A stretch of 64,000 nt of DNA. Source: Exiguobacterium aestuarii. GTDB lineage: Bacteria; Bacillota; Bacilli; Exiguobacteriales; Exiguobacteriaceae. Numbering within the stretch: position 1 is the first letter of the stretch; every line of letters starts with the position of its first letter. Position numbers and translations under genes: made by a program. The DNA is taken from assembly GCF_020171655.1 (NCBI RefSeq), contig NZ_JAIVAC010000002.1, positions 248,001-312,000 on the forward strand. The letters are read 5' to 3'. Positions 53,702 to 64,000 of the stretch are shown piece by piece. Under the pieces are notes generated by a model. The model did not search any database. It had not been told where the DNA came from and saw only the letters and a list, made by a program, of their open reading frames with translations.

Positions 53702-54454
53702 ATGAAGCAACAGGAAGCGATTCAACTCATTACGGAACGATTAAAACAGGATGAGGCAGTTCAAGCAATTTTTTTGAAAGGCTCTTTCGGCAGGGGAGAA
53801 GCCGATGAGCATTCAGATATCGATCTTTATGTCATGGTGCACCCCGATCAAGAAGAATCGTTTCTATCAAGACGACTCGATCACCTTCGTGCGTATCGAC
53901 CTGTTCTGTTGAAAGACGACATCTTCATTGTCGCCCCACAACTCATCGTCGTATTCGACGATCTTCTTCACATGGACTTATTCACCGTCACTAAAGACAC
54001 CTTGAACCATCAGGACTCAATGCAGATTCTCTACGACCCGCATCATCTCCTGATAGCGCATGAAAGCTCGTTACAGATTGAGGAAAAGACGACAAGTGAC
54101 CATGCCTTCGACACCGTTTGGTTCTTTTTCCAATATACGAAATCAAGAAATCGCGGTAACGACATTTGGGCAGCCGAAATGCTTCGTCAAGGAATGGTCC
54201 ATTTTGCATATGTGTTAGCCGCTCACCATACACCGGATCGGGCTTCCCTCGGTTTAAAGGATATGACGCAGCGACAAGAAATCGACCTACATCCAATTTA
54301 TAATCAATTGACTCCAACGAATCATGAAAAAGCCGCCCGACTCTATATCGAGCGACTTAAAGAAGAACACCCTTTCTTCCAATCCTTATCCGGCTACAAT
54401 GTGTTCGGATCGTTTATGGAACAGTTGCTTCAACGAGAAACAAACCGCCCTTGA
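53702..54454 (+). CDS. Nucleotidyltransferase-domain protein (aminoglycoside adenylyltransferase-like fold)
   Basis: 250 residues. The GSFGRGEADEHSDIDLYV motif (G-S, then D-x-D) is a minimal nucleotidyltransferase signature, and the C-terminal half is helical (TVWFFFQYTKSRNRGNDIWAAEMLRQG). The substrate is unknown: an aminoglycoside, a protein or a small molecule are possible. The ATG at 53702 has GAGAGGG upstream; an ATG at 53696 overlaps that site. It is oriented against its neighbours, in the place of jag between mnmE and yidC, and shares a terminator with the DUF308 gene. Confidence 0.82.
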   Translation: MKQQEAIQLITERLKQDEAVQAIFLKGSFGRGEADEHSDIDLYVMVHPDQEESFLSRRLDHLRAYRPVLLKDDIFIVAPQLIVVFDDLLHMDLFTVTKDTLNHQDSMQILYDPHHLLIAHESSLQIEEKTTSDHAFDTVWFFFQYTKSRNRGNDIWAAEMLRQGMVHFAYVLAAHHTPDRASLGLKDMTQRQEIDLHPIYNQLTPTNHEKAARLYIERLKEEHPFFQSLSGYNVFGSFMEQLLQRETNRP

Positions 54455-54474
54455 AAGAGGACGGTTTGTTTTTT
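54441..54474. terminator. Terminator shared by the nucleotidyltransferase and DUF308 genes
   Basis: CAAACCG-CC/GG-CGGTTTG stem with a TTGAAAGA loop, followed by TTTTTT. It overlaps the stop codons of the two convergent genes. Confidence 0.82.
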
Positions 54475-55018
54475 AGTAACGTGCTTGTCGTTTCGTCGAA
54501 CGAATCGTGAAATAGAGGAACAATTCTAGAATTGCAATGGCGATGAGGATTCCACCGAAAAGCTGGAATAGGACAAGTAGGCTACTGAACGGATTCGTCA
54601 GCATGAGAATCCCGACACCAATCCACAGTAGACTGCCAATCAAAAACCAGAGCCATCGCCCTGCCATCGATTGACGGTAACCGAGCGCCTGAATGAGGCG
54701 AATGATTCCTCCAAATAAAAACAGCGCCCCGATTAAAATCGGGAGTAGACTAGCCAGCGTCTCGGCGAAGAAAAAGACGACCGCTGCCAAAATCAAATAG
54801 ATGAGACCCATAAAGAAAGCCGGCGGTAATCCGCCTTGTCGTCTGCGAACTCCCTGAAAGATCATCCATATGCCCATGATCGCCAAGTATCCGGCAATCA
54901 CGTACACCATGACATCAAAGAAAAATCGAGGGTACAGTAGAATAAGAACACCGAGCACAAAGTAAAGGATGGCTTGCCATAACGTCGAACGTTCTACACG
55001 ATGAATAAATGCCTCCAT
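54473..55018 (-). CDS. HdeD/DUF308 family membrane protein
   Basis: 181 residues with six predicted hydrophobic segments and short basic loops. The repeated GVLILLYPRFF, GVGILMLTNPF and FLFGGIIRLIQ segments are typical of the HdeD/DUF308 family. A general acid-stress or membrane function has been suggested in enterobacteria; nothing is known here. ATG 55018 has GGAGGTG upstream. It sits directly after yidC where jag is found in B. subtilis. Confidence 0.85.
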   Translation of the reverse strand: MEAFIHRVERSTLWQAILYFVLGVLILLYPRFFFDVMVYVIAGYLAIMGIWMIFQGVRRRQGGLPPAFFMGLIYLILAAVVFFFAETLASLLPILIGALFLFGGIIRLIQALGYRQSMAGRWLWFLIGSLLWIGVGILMLTNPFSSLLVLFQLFGGILIAIAILELFLYFTIRSTKRQARY

Positions 55019-55087
55019 GTTTCCACACCTCCATTTACCCGTTTCTTTCATTATTCCCGTCTTCTCAACATACAATCCCACAAAAAA

Positions 55088-55112
55088 AGCTGAGTGTCAG
55101 AAGACACCCAGC
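55088..55112 (-). terminator. Terminator of yidC
   Basis: GCTGAGTGTC/GACACCCAGC near-perfect hairpin with an AGAA loop and an A-run on the left, 8 bases beyond the yidC stop. Confidence 0.85.
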
Positions 55113-55119
55113 CTAACGA

Positions 55120-55980
55120 TTATTTACGTTTTTTCTTTTTGTTTTTCTTCTCTTCTTCAGCAAGCGCTGCACGCTCTGCTTCTTTCGCAGCGATTTTCGC
55201 TTCTGCTGCAACCTTCATCTTCTCACGCATCGGAAGCATGATTGCCATCGTGACGATGATTGAGATGATATAACCGACTACCCAGTACAATGAGAGCGCG
55301 GCTGGAAGGTTGATTGACATGATGAAGATCATGACCGGGAAGATGTAAAGCATCATCTTCAATTGTGGGTTCTGTTCTTGACCCGCCATTGAGATTTTTT
55401 GTTGAACGAACGTCAAAATTGCCGCTAAAATCGGCAAGATGAACGTCGGGTCCGGAGCACCGAGGTCGAACCATAAGAAGTCCGCTTCGAAAATCTCAGG
55501 AGTACGACGAATCGCATCATAGAACGCGAAGAGAATCGGCATTTGAATCAAGATTGGCAAACAACCTGCGAGCGGGTTGATTTGGTATTCTTGATAAAGT
55601 TTCATCATCTCTTCTTGGAGTTTACGTTGTGTTTCTTGGTCTTTTGAGCTGTACTTCTCACGAAGCTTCAACATTTCCGGTTGCAAGACTTGCATCGCAC
55701 CCATACTCTTCGTCTGCTTGATCATGAGCGGGAGAATCAACAAACGAACAATGATTGTCGCGATGATGATTGAAATCCCATATTGCCATGGGCCACCCAC
55801 TAAATAAGCAACTTCCTTCAAGAGCCATGCGAGCGGCCATACAAAGTACTTCGCCCAGAAACCTTCTGTGTCAGCCGTGATTGGTTCGGCTTGGATGGTA
55901 GACGGATCCACACAGCCTGCCATCAGCATAATGACCGCAGTCATGGCAGCGAGTAATCCTAATTTTAGCTTTTTGCTCAT
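55120..55980 (-). CDS. yidC: Membrane protein insertase YidC (SpoIIIJ type)
   Basis: 286 residues. A lipoprotein signal peptide with lipobox LMAGC precedes five hydrophobic segments; TM2 region [27 protein letters not shown] and [24 protein letters not shown] are the Oxa1-family signatures. The C-terminus is basic (KNKKKKRK), suited to ribosome contact. It inserts and folds membrane proteins with or without Sec. It lies after rnpA in the rpmH-rnpA-yidC order. Confidence 0.96.
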   Translation of the reverse strand: MSKKLKLGLLAAMTAVIMLMAGCVDPSTIQAEPITADTEGFWAKYFVWPLAWLLKEVAYLVGGPWQYGISIIIATIIVRLLILPLMIKQTKSMGAMQVLQPEMLKLREKYSSKDQETQRKLQEEMMKLYQEYQINPLAGCLPILIQMPILFAFYDAIRRTPEIFEADFLWFDLGAPDPTFILPILAAILTFVQQKISMAGQEQNPQLKMMLYIFPVMIFIMSINLPAALSLYWVVGYIISIIVTMAIMLPMREKMKVAAEAKIAAKEAERAALAEEEKKNKKKKRK

Positions 55981-56085
55981 AGTTCCTCCTACGCTTTCTT
56001 TATCAATTCTTTTTTAACGCACACGTCGATCGGGCAATCTTATAAGACTCTGATTATATGAGAGAACAAATTCAGATTGTCATGG

Positions 56086-56430
56086 TCACCGGCTTTGTTT
56101 TTGCCAAACCTTCGCTCGTTTGAATACGTGTTTCAAACTCTCGGTCACTTCCGACTGCGTCAATGCGGTCGCAGGCTTCCGGGCGATGATCACATAATCA
56201 TTCGGTGCAACGTTCGGTTCAAGCAAGCGAAGCGACTCACGCATCAATCGTTTCATGCGGTTTCGTTCTACAGCATTTCCAAGCTTTTTGCTGACAGAAA
56301 GACCCACTCTGAAATGCGTTTGATCCGCTTTGAGCGTGTAGACGACAAACTGACGATTGGCCACGGAGCGTCCTTCGCGAAACACCGCTTGGAACTCTTC
56401 ATTCTTTTGCAGGCGGTATTCTTTTTTCAA
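56086..56430 (-). CDS. rnpA: Ribonuclease P protein component
   Basis: 114 residues. The start is TTG at 56430 ([20 protein letters not shown]), with GGAG 8 bases upstream; the B. subtilis protein begins the same way. The conserved RNR motif ([16 protein letters not shown]) and [15 protein letters not shown] are present. It binds RNase P RNA to process tRNA 5' ends. An upstream frame to 56466 is not favoured. Confidence 0.94.
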   Translation of the reverse strand: MKKEYRLQKNEEFQAVFREGRSVANRQFVVYTLKADQTHFRVGLSVSKKLGNAVERNRMKRLMRESLRLLEPNVAPNDYVIIARKPATALTQSEVTESLKHVFKRAKVWQKQSR

Positions 56431-56543
56431 AATTCTCACTCCATCCTTCGCTTCAAAAATCGTCAACTAACATCATATCATATCCGCATCATTTGAACGA
56501 GGGAGAATCCATGAAATGCTACGTTTCTGTGACAAACTAAAAA

Positions 56544-56572
56544 ATTGCCCGAGGAAAGGATCCCCGGGCAAT
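56544..56572 (-). terminator. Terminator or attenuator between rpmH and rnpA
   Basis: ATTGCCCG/CGGGCAAT stem with an internal GGATCC-like region, with an A-run on the left giving a U-tract on the minus strand. It lies between two genes that are usually co-transcribed, so partial read-through is likely. Confidence 0.7.
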
Positions 56573-56584
56573 CTTCATTCGAAA

Positions 56585-56719
56585 TTATACAGTCAAGGCT
56601 TTACGGCCTTTACGACGACGAGCAGCAAGAATGTTGCGACCGTTTTTAGTCGCCATGCGTGCACGGAATCCGTGAACTTTCTTACGCTTACGGTTGTTAG
56701 GGTTGAAAGTTGGTTTCAT
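56585..56719 (-). CDS. rpmH: 50S ribosomal protein L34
   Basis: 44 residues: [20 protein letters not shown] at the start, then [20 protein letters not shown] and LTV at the end, the full-length L34 pattern. ATG 56719 has GAGGTGC upstream. It is the first gene on the leftward side of oriC. Confidence 0.97.
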   Translation of the reverse strand: MKPTFNPNNRKRKKVHGFRARMATKNGRNILAARRRKGRKALTV

Positions 56720-56977
56720 GGTTACAGCACCTCCTCAAGATTAACGCTCTATTAGCAAGTTATATTTTCATTTAAGGCAGTCTTTAAGATTATATAAATC
56801 GAATCAACAATTGTCAATGTATTTTCGAACGGTTTTCGAATCGGGTCGATTACGTGATCGAGAGGCATCATTTGGGATCGTTCAACTTTGTCTAGAACGG
56901 CTTGTATGGAACCAGATTGATACGAAACCTTTACGTATTTCTTAAACGGTCTTTATAAATAGCGATGTTGAGCCATT

Positions 56978-57401
56978 TTATCCACATATTCACGAAGTTA
57001 TCCACATTTATATGTGAATAACTCTTCTTTTTTCATGTCTAAATTCTTTATTTTTTCATTTTCTTCTTTTACAAAAACTTTCTCTCAATTCACTTCCTCC
57101 TCTTTTGTGCATAACTTTTTCAATCGCCTTTCTATCCAAACACCTTTATCCACAACATATCCACAGTTTATCCACAAAACACACAGCATGTGGATAAGTG
57201 GGTGTGGATACTTTTCTTTATCTGTGGATAAATACCGAAAAGCATTGCCACGTCTATTTTATTTTGCTAAACTGAATGTGCACAAACTTGTGGATGAACA
57301 ATTCGTGATTCCTAGATATACACAGGCTGTGGATAAGTGTTATCCCCATAATGAACACCATGTGGATAACTTTATCCACAGTTTTTGTTCTCTGGGGATA
57401 A
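56978..57401. other. oriC: oriC, upstream part (DnaA-box cluster before dnaA)
   Basis: The 765-base rpmH-dnaA gap holds a dense DnaA-box array. Perfect TTATCCACA boxes start at 56978, 56998, 57146, 57168 and 57372; perfect reversed TGTGGATAA boxes start at 57189, 57223, 57328 and 57361. One-mismatch boxes lie at 57013, 57157, 57203, 57289, 57340 and 57393. Boxes run mostly forward on the left and reversed on the right. The ~260 bases next to rpmH are AT-rich and show no boxes. This corresponds to the incA/incB regions of B. subtilis. Confidence 0.93.
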
Positions 57402-57483
57402 CCCTAGTTTCTACTATAGAATAGTGTATGTGTATATCGTGTGAATAAGTTTTACCAAACATGTGAGTAAAGGAGGTCTTTCA

Positions 57484-58863
57484 TTGAAGAATGCTCGCGA
57501 GATTTGGAGAAACGTTTTATCTGTGATTGAAGAAGAGGAACGAACTCCAAAAGCTAGTTTTGACATGTGGTTGAAATCAACCGAAGGGATATCACTGATG
57601 GGAACGACACTCGTTGTGTCGGCGCCGGCCAGTTTTATCGTTACGTGGTTAGAGCGACAGTACTTGTCACTTTTACAAGATACGGTCGAAGAAATCACAA
57701 ACAATAAGCTCGAAATTCATTTTATTGAAGAATCTCAAGCACACAAGTATGCTCCAGCGGATGGATCGTCACAAGAATCCATTGCCGTGACGGAAACAAG
57801 GGAACAGCCTTTACCATTACCTTCAAAAGAGGAAGGGGATCTCGGACAGCTGAATGACAAATATATCTTCGAGACGTTTGTCATCGGATCGGGGAACCGA
57901 TTTGCCCACGCCGCATCACTCGCTGTTGCTGAAGCGCCAGCCCGTGCATATAACCCGCTATTCATTTACGGGGGAGTCGGACTCGGGAAAACGCATTTGA
58001 TGCATGCGATTGGTCATTACGTAAAAGGACAAAAACCAGGAGCTCGGATTGCGTATGTCTCTTCTGAAAAGTTTACGAATGAATTCATCAACTCCATTCG
58101 AGACAATAAAACAGGCGAGTTCCGTAATCGCTATCGGAACATCGATGTGTTGCTGATTGATGATATTCAGTTCTTAGCAGGAAAAGAACAAACGCAGGAA
58201 GAGTTTTTCCACACTTTCAATGCGCTACACAATGATCAGAAACAAATCGTCATTTCAAGCGACCGACCACCAAAAGAAATTCCGACGTTAGAAGATCGCC
58301 TACGTTCGCGTTTCGAATGGGGACTCATTACGGATATCACACCACCTGACCTCGAGACACGAATTGCGATTCTCCGTAAAAAGGCGACTGCTGAAGGTCT
58401 CGATATCTCAAACGAGGTCATGCTTTATATTGCGAATCAAATCGATACGAACATTCGTGAGCTAGAAGGGGCGTTGACACGCGTTGTCGCTTACGCAAAA
58501 CTAGTTGGGCGACCGATTGACCCAGACGTAGCAGCAGAAGCGCTTCATAACATCATGCCGGTTCAGGAAGCGAAGAAGATCGTCATTCGTGACATTCAAG
58601 AAATCGTCGGTCAACACTTCAACATTCAAGTAGAAGAGTTGAACTCGAAAAAACGCACAAAAACGTTGGCATTCCCACGTCAAATCGCGATGTACCTATC
58701 TCGTGAGATGACGGAGAGTTCATTACCGAAAATCGGGGAAGAGTTTGGAGGGCGTGATCATACGACTGTGATTCATGCACATGAGAAAATTAGCACGCTT
58801 CTGAAAAATGATGTGGAAATGCAAGAGACGATTCAAACGTTGAAAAAAGCACTGTCTAACTGA
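57484..58863 (+). CDS. dnaA: Chromosomal replication initiator protein DnaA
   Basis: 459 residues from TTG 57484 ([20 protein letters not shown]), with AAAGGAGG 7 bases upstream; an in-frame GTG at 57463 overlaps nothing useful. Domain I (1-90), a linker (about 90-125), the AAA+ domain with Walker [19 protein letters not shown], Walker [15 protein letters not shown], and the DNA-binding domain IV with [14 protein letters not shown]. It unwinds oriC and acts as a transcription factor. It is flanked by oriC parts on both sides. Confidence 0.97.
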   Translation: MKNAREIWRNVLSVIEEEERTPKASFDMWLKSTEGISLMGTTLVVSAPASFIVTWLERQYLSLLQDTVEEITNNKLEIHFIEESQAHKYAPADGSSQESIAVTETREQPLPLPSKEEGDLGQLNDKYIFETFVIGSGNRFAHAASLAVAEAPARAYNPLFIYGGVGLGKTHLMHAIGHYVKGQKPGARIAYVSSEKFTNEFINSIRDNKTGEFRNRYRNIDVLLIDDIQFLAGKEQTQEEFFHTFNALHNDQKQIVISSDRPPKEIPTLEDRLRSRFEWGLITDITPPDLETRIAILRKKATAEGLDISNEVMLYIANQIDTNIRELEGALTRVVAYAKLVGRPIDPDVAAEALHNIMPVQEAKKIVIRDIQEIVGQHFNIQVEELNSKKRTKTLAFPRQIAMYLSREMTESSLPKIGEEFGGRDHTTVIHAHEKISTLLKNDVEMQETIQTLKKALSN

Positions 58864-58875
58864 TGACAGATTCTC

Positions 58876-59030
58876 TGTGGATATCCTGTGGATAAACCAC
58901 CTTAGTTATCCACAAGTTATTCACAGGCGAAATGGCTTCATACGTATGCTTCAGGGGACTTATCCCCAGTATCCACAGCCCTTATTACTATTATGACTTA
59001 ATTAATACTATTATTATCATTAGTAAATGA
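58876..59030. other. oriC: oriC, downstream part (DnaA boxes, candidate DnaA-trios and unwinding element)
   Basis: Between dnaA and dnaN: perfect boxes TGTGGATAA (58887-58895) and TTATCCACA (58906-58914), one-mismatch boxes at 58876, 58917, and a tandem TTATCCCCA/GTATCCACA (58960-58977). A short GC stretch GCCC is followed by triplets TTA TTA CTA TTA (58982-58993), the complement of DnaA-trios. AT-rich sequence (58994-59030) then forms a likely unwinding element. This matches incC of B. subtilis. Confidence 0.85.
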
Positions 59031-59059
59031 CTCATTTCACCTTAGGAGGAATTATCCAC

Positions 59060-60199
59060 ATGCATTTAACGATTCAACGAGATGTATTCATGCAAGCCGT
59101 ACAAGATGTATCAAAAGCTGTGGCTTCACGAACGACTATTCCAATTTTGACAGGCTTAAAGCTTGAAGCTCATGCGGACGGTTTAACACTGACAGGAAGT
59201 GACACTGAAATTTCGATTGAACGTTTGATCCCAATCGAAGAAGGTGGAATCGAACTCATTCAAATTCAACGTGCCGGAAGTGTCGTATTAAATGCGCGCT
59301 TTTTAGGAGAAATCGTGAAGAAATTGCCGACAAACGAAGTCACACTCGAAGTGTCACCAAACTTCATGACACGAATTGAGTCTGGCCAGGCAGAATTCCA
59401 TTTGAACGGTCTCGATCCGGACGAATATCCTCGCCTCCCAGAACTTGCGAGCGACCGTCGTTTCTATCTACCAGCGGATCTTTTAAAAACCATCATCCGT
59501 CAGACGAGTTTCGCAGTTTCCTCACAAGAGACACGCCCAGTTTTAACAGGAGTCAACTTCTCTGCTGAGAAAGGTTTCCTCACATGTGTAGCAACGGACA
59601 GCCACCGCTTGGCGCTTCGTCGTGCTCGTTTTGAGACAGACAACGACTTGACGTTCCAAAATGTCGTCGTTCCTGGTCGTTCGCTCAACGAACTCGCTAA
59701 ATTGCTCGATCGTGAAGAGTTACCAATCGAAATCGTGCTAACAGACCAGCAAATCTTGTTCCGTATGAAAAATATCTCATTCTTCTCTCGTTTGTTAGAC
59801 GGAGCGTACCCAGACACGTCACGCCTCATTCCGGAAGAATATCGTACAGCGGTGCGCATGAATGCGAAAGAATTCTTACAAGCCATTGATCGTGCATCAC
59901 TCTTAGCACGTGCTGATCGGAACAACGTCATTAAATTTGTCGCGGAAGATACGACAGCAGTCGAAGTATCTTCACATTCGCCTGAAGTCGGTAAAGTGTC
60001 TGAGCGTGTCAGCATCTTATCGCTTGAAGGGGAGGAATTGAAAATCTCCTTCAACTCTAAGTTTGTAATGGATGCGCTTCGTGCGCTCGATGCATCTGAA
60101 ATCGAAATCCAGTTCACGGGTTCGATGCGACCGTTCATTCTACGACCGGTTGAGCAAGATAGCGTTCTTCAACTGATTTTACCAGTCCGCACATCGTAA
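59060..60199 (+). CDS. dnaN: DNA polymerase III beta subunit (sliding clamp)
   Basis: 379 residues in three repeated clamp domains, starting MHLTIQRDVFMQAVQDVSKA and ending IEIQFTGSMRPFILRPVEQD with LPVRTS. It encircles DNA and tethers the polymerase. ATG 59060 has AGGAGG upstream, and a perfect DnaA box (TTATCCACA, 59052-59060) covers the spacer and the A of the start codon. It is followed by a terminator. Confidence 0.97.
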   Translation: MHLTIQRDVFMQAVQDVSKAVASRTTIPILTGLKLEAHADGLTLTGSDTEISIERLIPIEEGGIELIQIQRAGSVVLNARFLGEIVKKLPTNEVTLEVSPNFMTRIESGQAEFHLNGLDPDEYPRLPELASDRRFYLPADLLKTIIRQTSFAVSSQETRPVLTGVNFSAEKGFLTCVATDSHRLALRRARFETDNDLTFQNVVVPGRSLNELAKLLDREELPIEIVLTDQQILFRMKNISFFSRLLDGAYPDTSRLIPEEYRTAVRMNAKEFLQAIDRASLLARADRNNVIKFVAEDTTAVEVSSHSPEVGKVSERVSILSLEGEELKISFNSKFVMDALRALDASEIEIQFTGSMRPFILRPVEQDSVLQLILPVRTS

Positions 60200-60209
60200 G
60201 CAGCGGATA

Positions 60210-60247
60210 GGGATGATGAGGTGTCTGACCTTGTCATCCCTCTTTTT
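60210..60247 (+). terminator. Terminator of dnaN
   Basis: GGGATGA-GAGGT/ACCTT-TCATCCC stem (60210-60240) with a GTCTG loop, followed by TCTTTTT. It lies 10 bases after the dnaN stop. Confidence 0.82.
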
Positions 60248-60325
60248 GCCTTATTCGACGATTTTCGATAAACTAATATGTATGGCGATTTTTTCAGATC
60301 AGCATGTGAGAAAGGAAGTGACGAC

Positions 60326-60541
60326 ATGGAAAAAGTGTCGATTACAACCGAGTATGTAACGCTCGGACAATTTTTAAAATTAGCAGACATCATCTCAAGT
60401 GGGGGACAAGCAAAGTTCTTTTTAGAAGATGTCATGATCAAAGTGAACGGTGAGCAGGACCAACGCCGTGGTCGTAAATTGAGAGATGGAGATACAATCG
60501 AGGTCGAAGGCTTCGGGGAATATCAAATCGAGGGAAACTGA
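60326..60541 (+). CDS. yaaA: S4-domain protein YaaA
   Basis: 71 residues starting [20 protein letters not shown], a small S4-type RNA-binding protein with [19 protein letters not shown] as the S4 loop. The B. subtilis YaaA (RlbA) is reported to assist late 50S assembly. AAAGGAAG precedes the ATG. It ends 1 base before recF starts. Confidence 0.9.
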   Translation: MEKVSITTEYVTLGQFLKLADIISSGGQAKFFLEDVMIKVNGEQDQRRGRKLRDGDTIEVEGFGEYQIEGN

Positions 60542-60542
60542 C

Positions 60543-61661
60543 GTGCATTTAAAGTCGATCCGATTGCAAAATTATCGCAACTACGAAACCCTCGAGCTAG
60601 ATTTCTCAGAACAGACGAATGTTCTAATTGGTGAGAATGCCCAAGGAAAAACGAATCTTCTCGAATCGATTTACGTACTTGCGCTCGCAAAATCGCATCG
60701 GACGACACAAGACCGAGAATTGATCGGTTGGGAAGCTGATGCCGCAAGTATCGAAGGACGGATTCATAAACGCACCGGCGAATCGGTGCAGAGTCTCTCA
60801 TTTTCTCCTAAAGGAAAAAAAGCAAAGCTCAATCATTTAGAACAACGTCGTCTCAGTGACTATGTCGGCGCATTTAACGTCGTCTTGTTCGCCCCTGAAG
60901 ACTTAGCCATCGTCAAAGGCAGTCCACAAGGGAGACGGCGATTTTTAGATATGGAAATCGGTCAGGTCAGTCCCGTGTACTTACATGAGCTCAATCAATA
61001 TTTGAAGACGTTAAAACAGCGAAACGCCTTGTTGAAGCAGTTATCCACAAAGGGTGGGGACGAGACGTTACTCGAAGTATTGACGGACCAATTGATTGAA
61101 CTCGCCGTGAAGATTGTGATGAGACGCTATCATTTCATCGATCAACTCGAAAAATGGGCCAATCCGATTCATTCTGGGATCACACGTGAGTTAGAGACAC
61201 TGACGATTCAATACGTTTCTGACACGTTCCAAAAAGAACGTTTCTCAAAAGAACAGATGTTTGAAACGTATCGTCAAAAGTTTGATAAAATAAGAGAGAA
61301 CGAACGAAGAAGAGGTGTGACCTTATTTGGTCCGCATCGTGACGATTTTGAATTGTACGTAAACGATCGAAACGTTCAAACGTTCGGTTCACAAGGTCAG
61401 CAACGAACGGCGGCCTTGTCATTGAAGCTAGCTGAAATTGAATTGATTCATGAAGAAGTGGGCGAATATCCTCTTTTGTTATTAGACGATGTGTTATCTG
61501 AACTTGACGATCATCGCCAAACCCATCTACTCGATACGATGGGACGAAAAGTACAAACGATTTTGACGACAACAAACATTGATGGAATCGCACATGAAAC
61601 CATTCAACAAGCCAAAGTGTTTCACGTGAAACAAGGCGAAGTCGAAACAGAATCCGTGTAA
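60543..61661 (+). CDS. recF: DNA replication/repair protein RecF
   Basis: 372 residues from GTG 60543 ([20 protein letters not shown]), with GAGG upstream. The Walker A motif is [12 protein letters not shown], the ABC-type signature is [18 protein letters not shown], and the Walker B motif is [13 protein letters not shown]. RecF loads RecA at ssDNA gaps. The last codons contain a perfect parS site. There is no yaaB (remB) between it and gyrB. Confidence 0.96.
   Translation: MHLKSIRLQNYRNYETLELDFSEQTNVLIGENAQGKTNLLESIYVLALAKSHRTTQDRELIGWEADAASIEGRIHKRTGESVQSLSFSPKGKKAKLNHLEQRRLSDYVGAFNVVLFAPEDLAIVKGSPQGRRRFLDMEIGQVSPVYLHELNQYLKTLKQRNALLKQLSTKGGDETLLEVLTDQLIELAVKIVMRRYHFIDQLEKWANPIHSGITRELETLTIQYVSDTFQKERFSKEQMFETYRQKFDKIRENERRRGVTLFGPHRDDFELYVNDRNVQTFGSQGQQRTAALSLKLAEIELIHEEVGEYPLLLLDDVLSELDDHRQTHLLDTMGRKVQTILTTTNIDGIAHETIQQAKVFHVKQGEVETESV
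61618..61633. promoter_or_regulatory. Perfect parS site inside recF
   Basis: TGTTTCACGTGAAACA, identical to the parS consensus. It lies in the 3' end of recF, about 2.6 kb right of the downstream oriC element. Confidence 0.93.
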
Positions 61662-61707
61662 TCGTGGTAAGAAGGAACACCAAATCATGTATAGTAGGTG
61701 AAAATAA

Positions 61708-63639
<1,932 letters not shown>

Positions 63640-63661
63640 TAAGAAGGGTAGGCAATAACGA

Positions 63662-64000
63662 ATGGCAGAACAAGAAAATATCAAGGATATAAATATTAGC
63701 CAAGAGATGCGAACGTCGTTCATGGACTATGCGATGAGCGTCATCGTATCACGTGCCCTTCCGGACGTGCGAGATGGTTTGAAGCCGGTTCACCGTCGTA
63801 TTTTGTATGCGATGAACGAGCTCGGAATTCGTGCGGACAAGCCACATAAGAAATCGGCGCGTGTCGTCGGGGACGTGATCGGTAAGTATCACCCACACGG
63901 TGACTCTGCCGTCTACGAAACGATGGTTCGTATGGCTCAAGATTTCAGTTATCGTTACGAACTAGTCGACGGTCACGGGAACTTCGGTTCAGTCGATGGC
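63662..64000 (+). CDS. gyrA: DNA gyrase subunit A, N-terminal part (continues beyond the window)
   Basis: 113 residues are visible from ATG 63662 ([20 protein letters not shown]). The quinolone-resistance region reads [20 protein letters not shown], with the wild-type Ser and Glu at the two hot positions. The catalytic Tyr lies outside the window. It starts 22 bases after gyrB with GAAGGG upstream. Confidence 0.97.
   Translation, partial: MAEQENIKDINISQEMRTSFMDYAMSVIVSRALPDVRDGLKPVHRRILYAMNELGIRADKPHKKSARVVGDVIGKYHPHGDSAVYETMVRMAQDFSYRYELVDGHGNFGSVDG

Noticed and set aside
59500-60138. Long leftward open frame inside dnaN
   Set aside because: It is antisense to a well-conserved gene with no supporting start site or homologue style.

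Overview
The window is a chromosomal segment from a moderate-GC Bacillales bacterium that spans the replication origin. Gene order from rlmH to gyrA closely follows the Bacillus subtilis origin region (rlmH-yyzF-htrC-walJIHKR-purA-dnaB-rplI-gdpP-rpsR-ssb-rpsF-ychF-mscS-yyaC-spo0J-noc-rsmG-mnmG-mnmE-yidC-rnpA-rpmH-oriC-dnaA-dnaN-yaaA-recF-gyrB-gyrA). Four expected parts are missing from that order: soj (parA), jag (khpB), yaaB (remB), and all sporulation genes except yyaC. Together with the accessory content, this fits Exiguobacterium or a close relative. That is an inference from protein style and synteny; no search was run.

Layout. (1) 1-24.4 kb is an accessory and housekeeping arm: a partial malate:quinone oxidoreductase, DegV, an adaA-alkA-ogt alkylation-repair operon, mprF, a secreted GH16 beta-glucanase behind CcpA-type sites, alkaline phosphatase, a circularly permuted GH3 glucosidase coupled to an esterase, the DbpA/YxiN rRNA helicase, a secreted HNH nuclease with a small acidic partner, msrA and several hypotheticals. 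(2) 24.4-28.7 kb is a four-gene operon of carrier protein, AMP-dependent ligase, AlgI-like MBOAT and SGNH-like protein. It looks like a non-canonical surface O-acylation system, and a near-perfect Fur box lies just downstream of its promoter. (3) 30.2-37.8 kb holds rlmH, a 53-aa CxxH/CxxC protein, HtrA and the WalRKHIJ cell-wall regulon, with a phased DnaA-box cluster beside rlmH. (4) 37.9-46 kb holds purA behind paired PurBoxes, dnaB-rplI-gdpP, rpsR-ssb-rpsF with a candidate S6:S18 leader, ychF and mscS. (5) 47-56.7 kb holds the segregation, tRNA-modification and membrane-insertion genes (spo0J, noc, rsmG, mnmG, mnmE, yidC, rnpA, rpmH). (6) 56.7-59.06 kb is a bipartite oriC flanking dnaA, followed by dnaN, yaaA, recF, gyrB and the start of gyrA.

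How it fits together. Genes left of oriC run mostly leftward and genes right of it run rightward, so nearly all are co-oriented with the replication forks. Two parS sites (one inside recF) and two Noc-type palindromes supply targets for the ParB pair. Spo0J here lacks both a neighbouring ParA and the N-terminal peptide that normally stimulates ParA, which suggests it mainly serves SMC loading. No rRNA, tRNA, CRISPR array, insertion sequence or prophage was seen. The only gene-free stretch longer than 300 bases is the oriC region between rpmH and dnaA.
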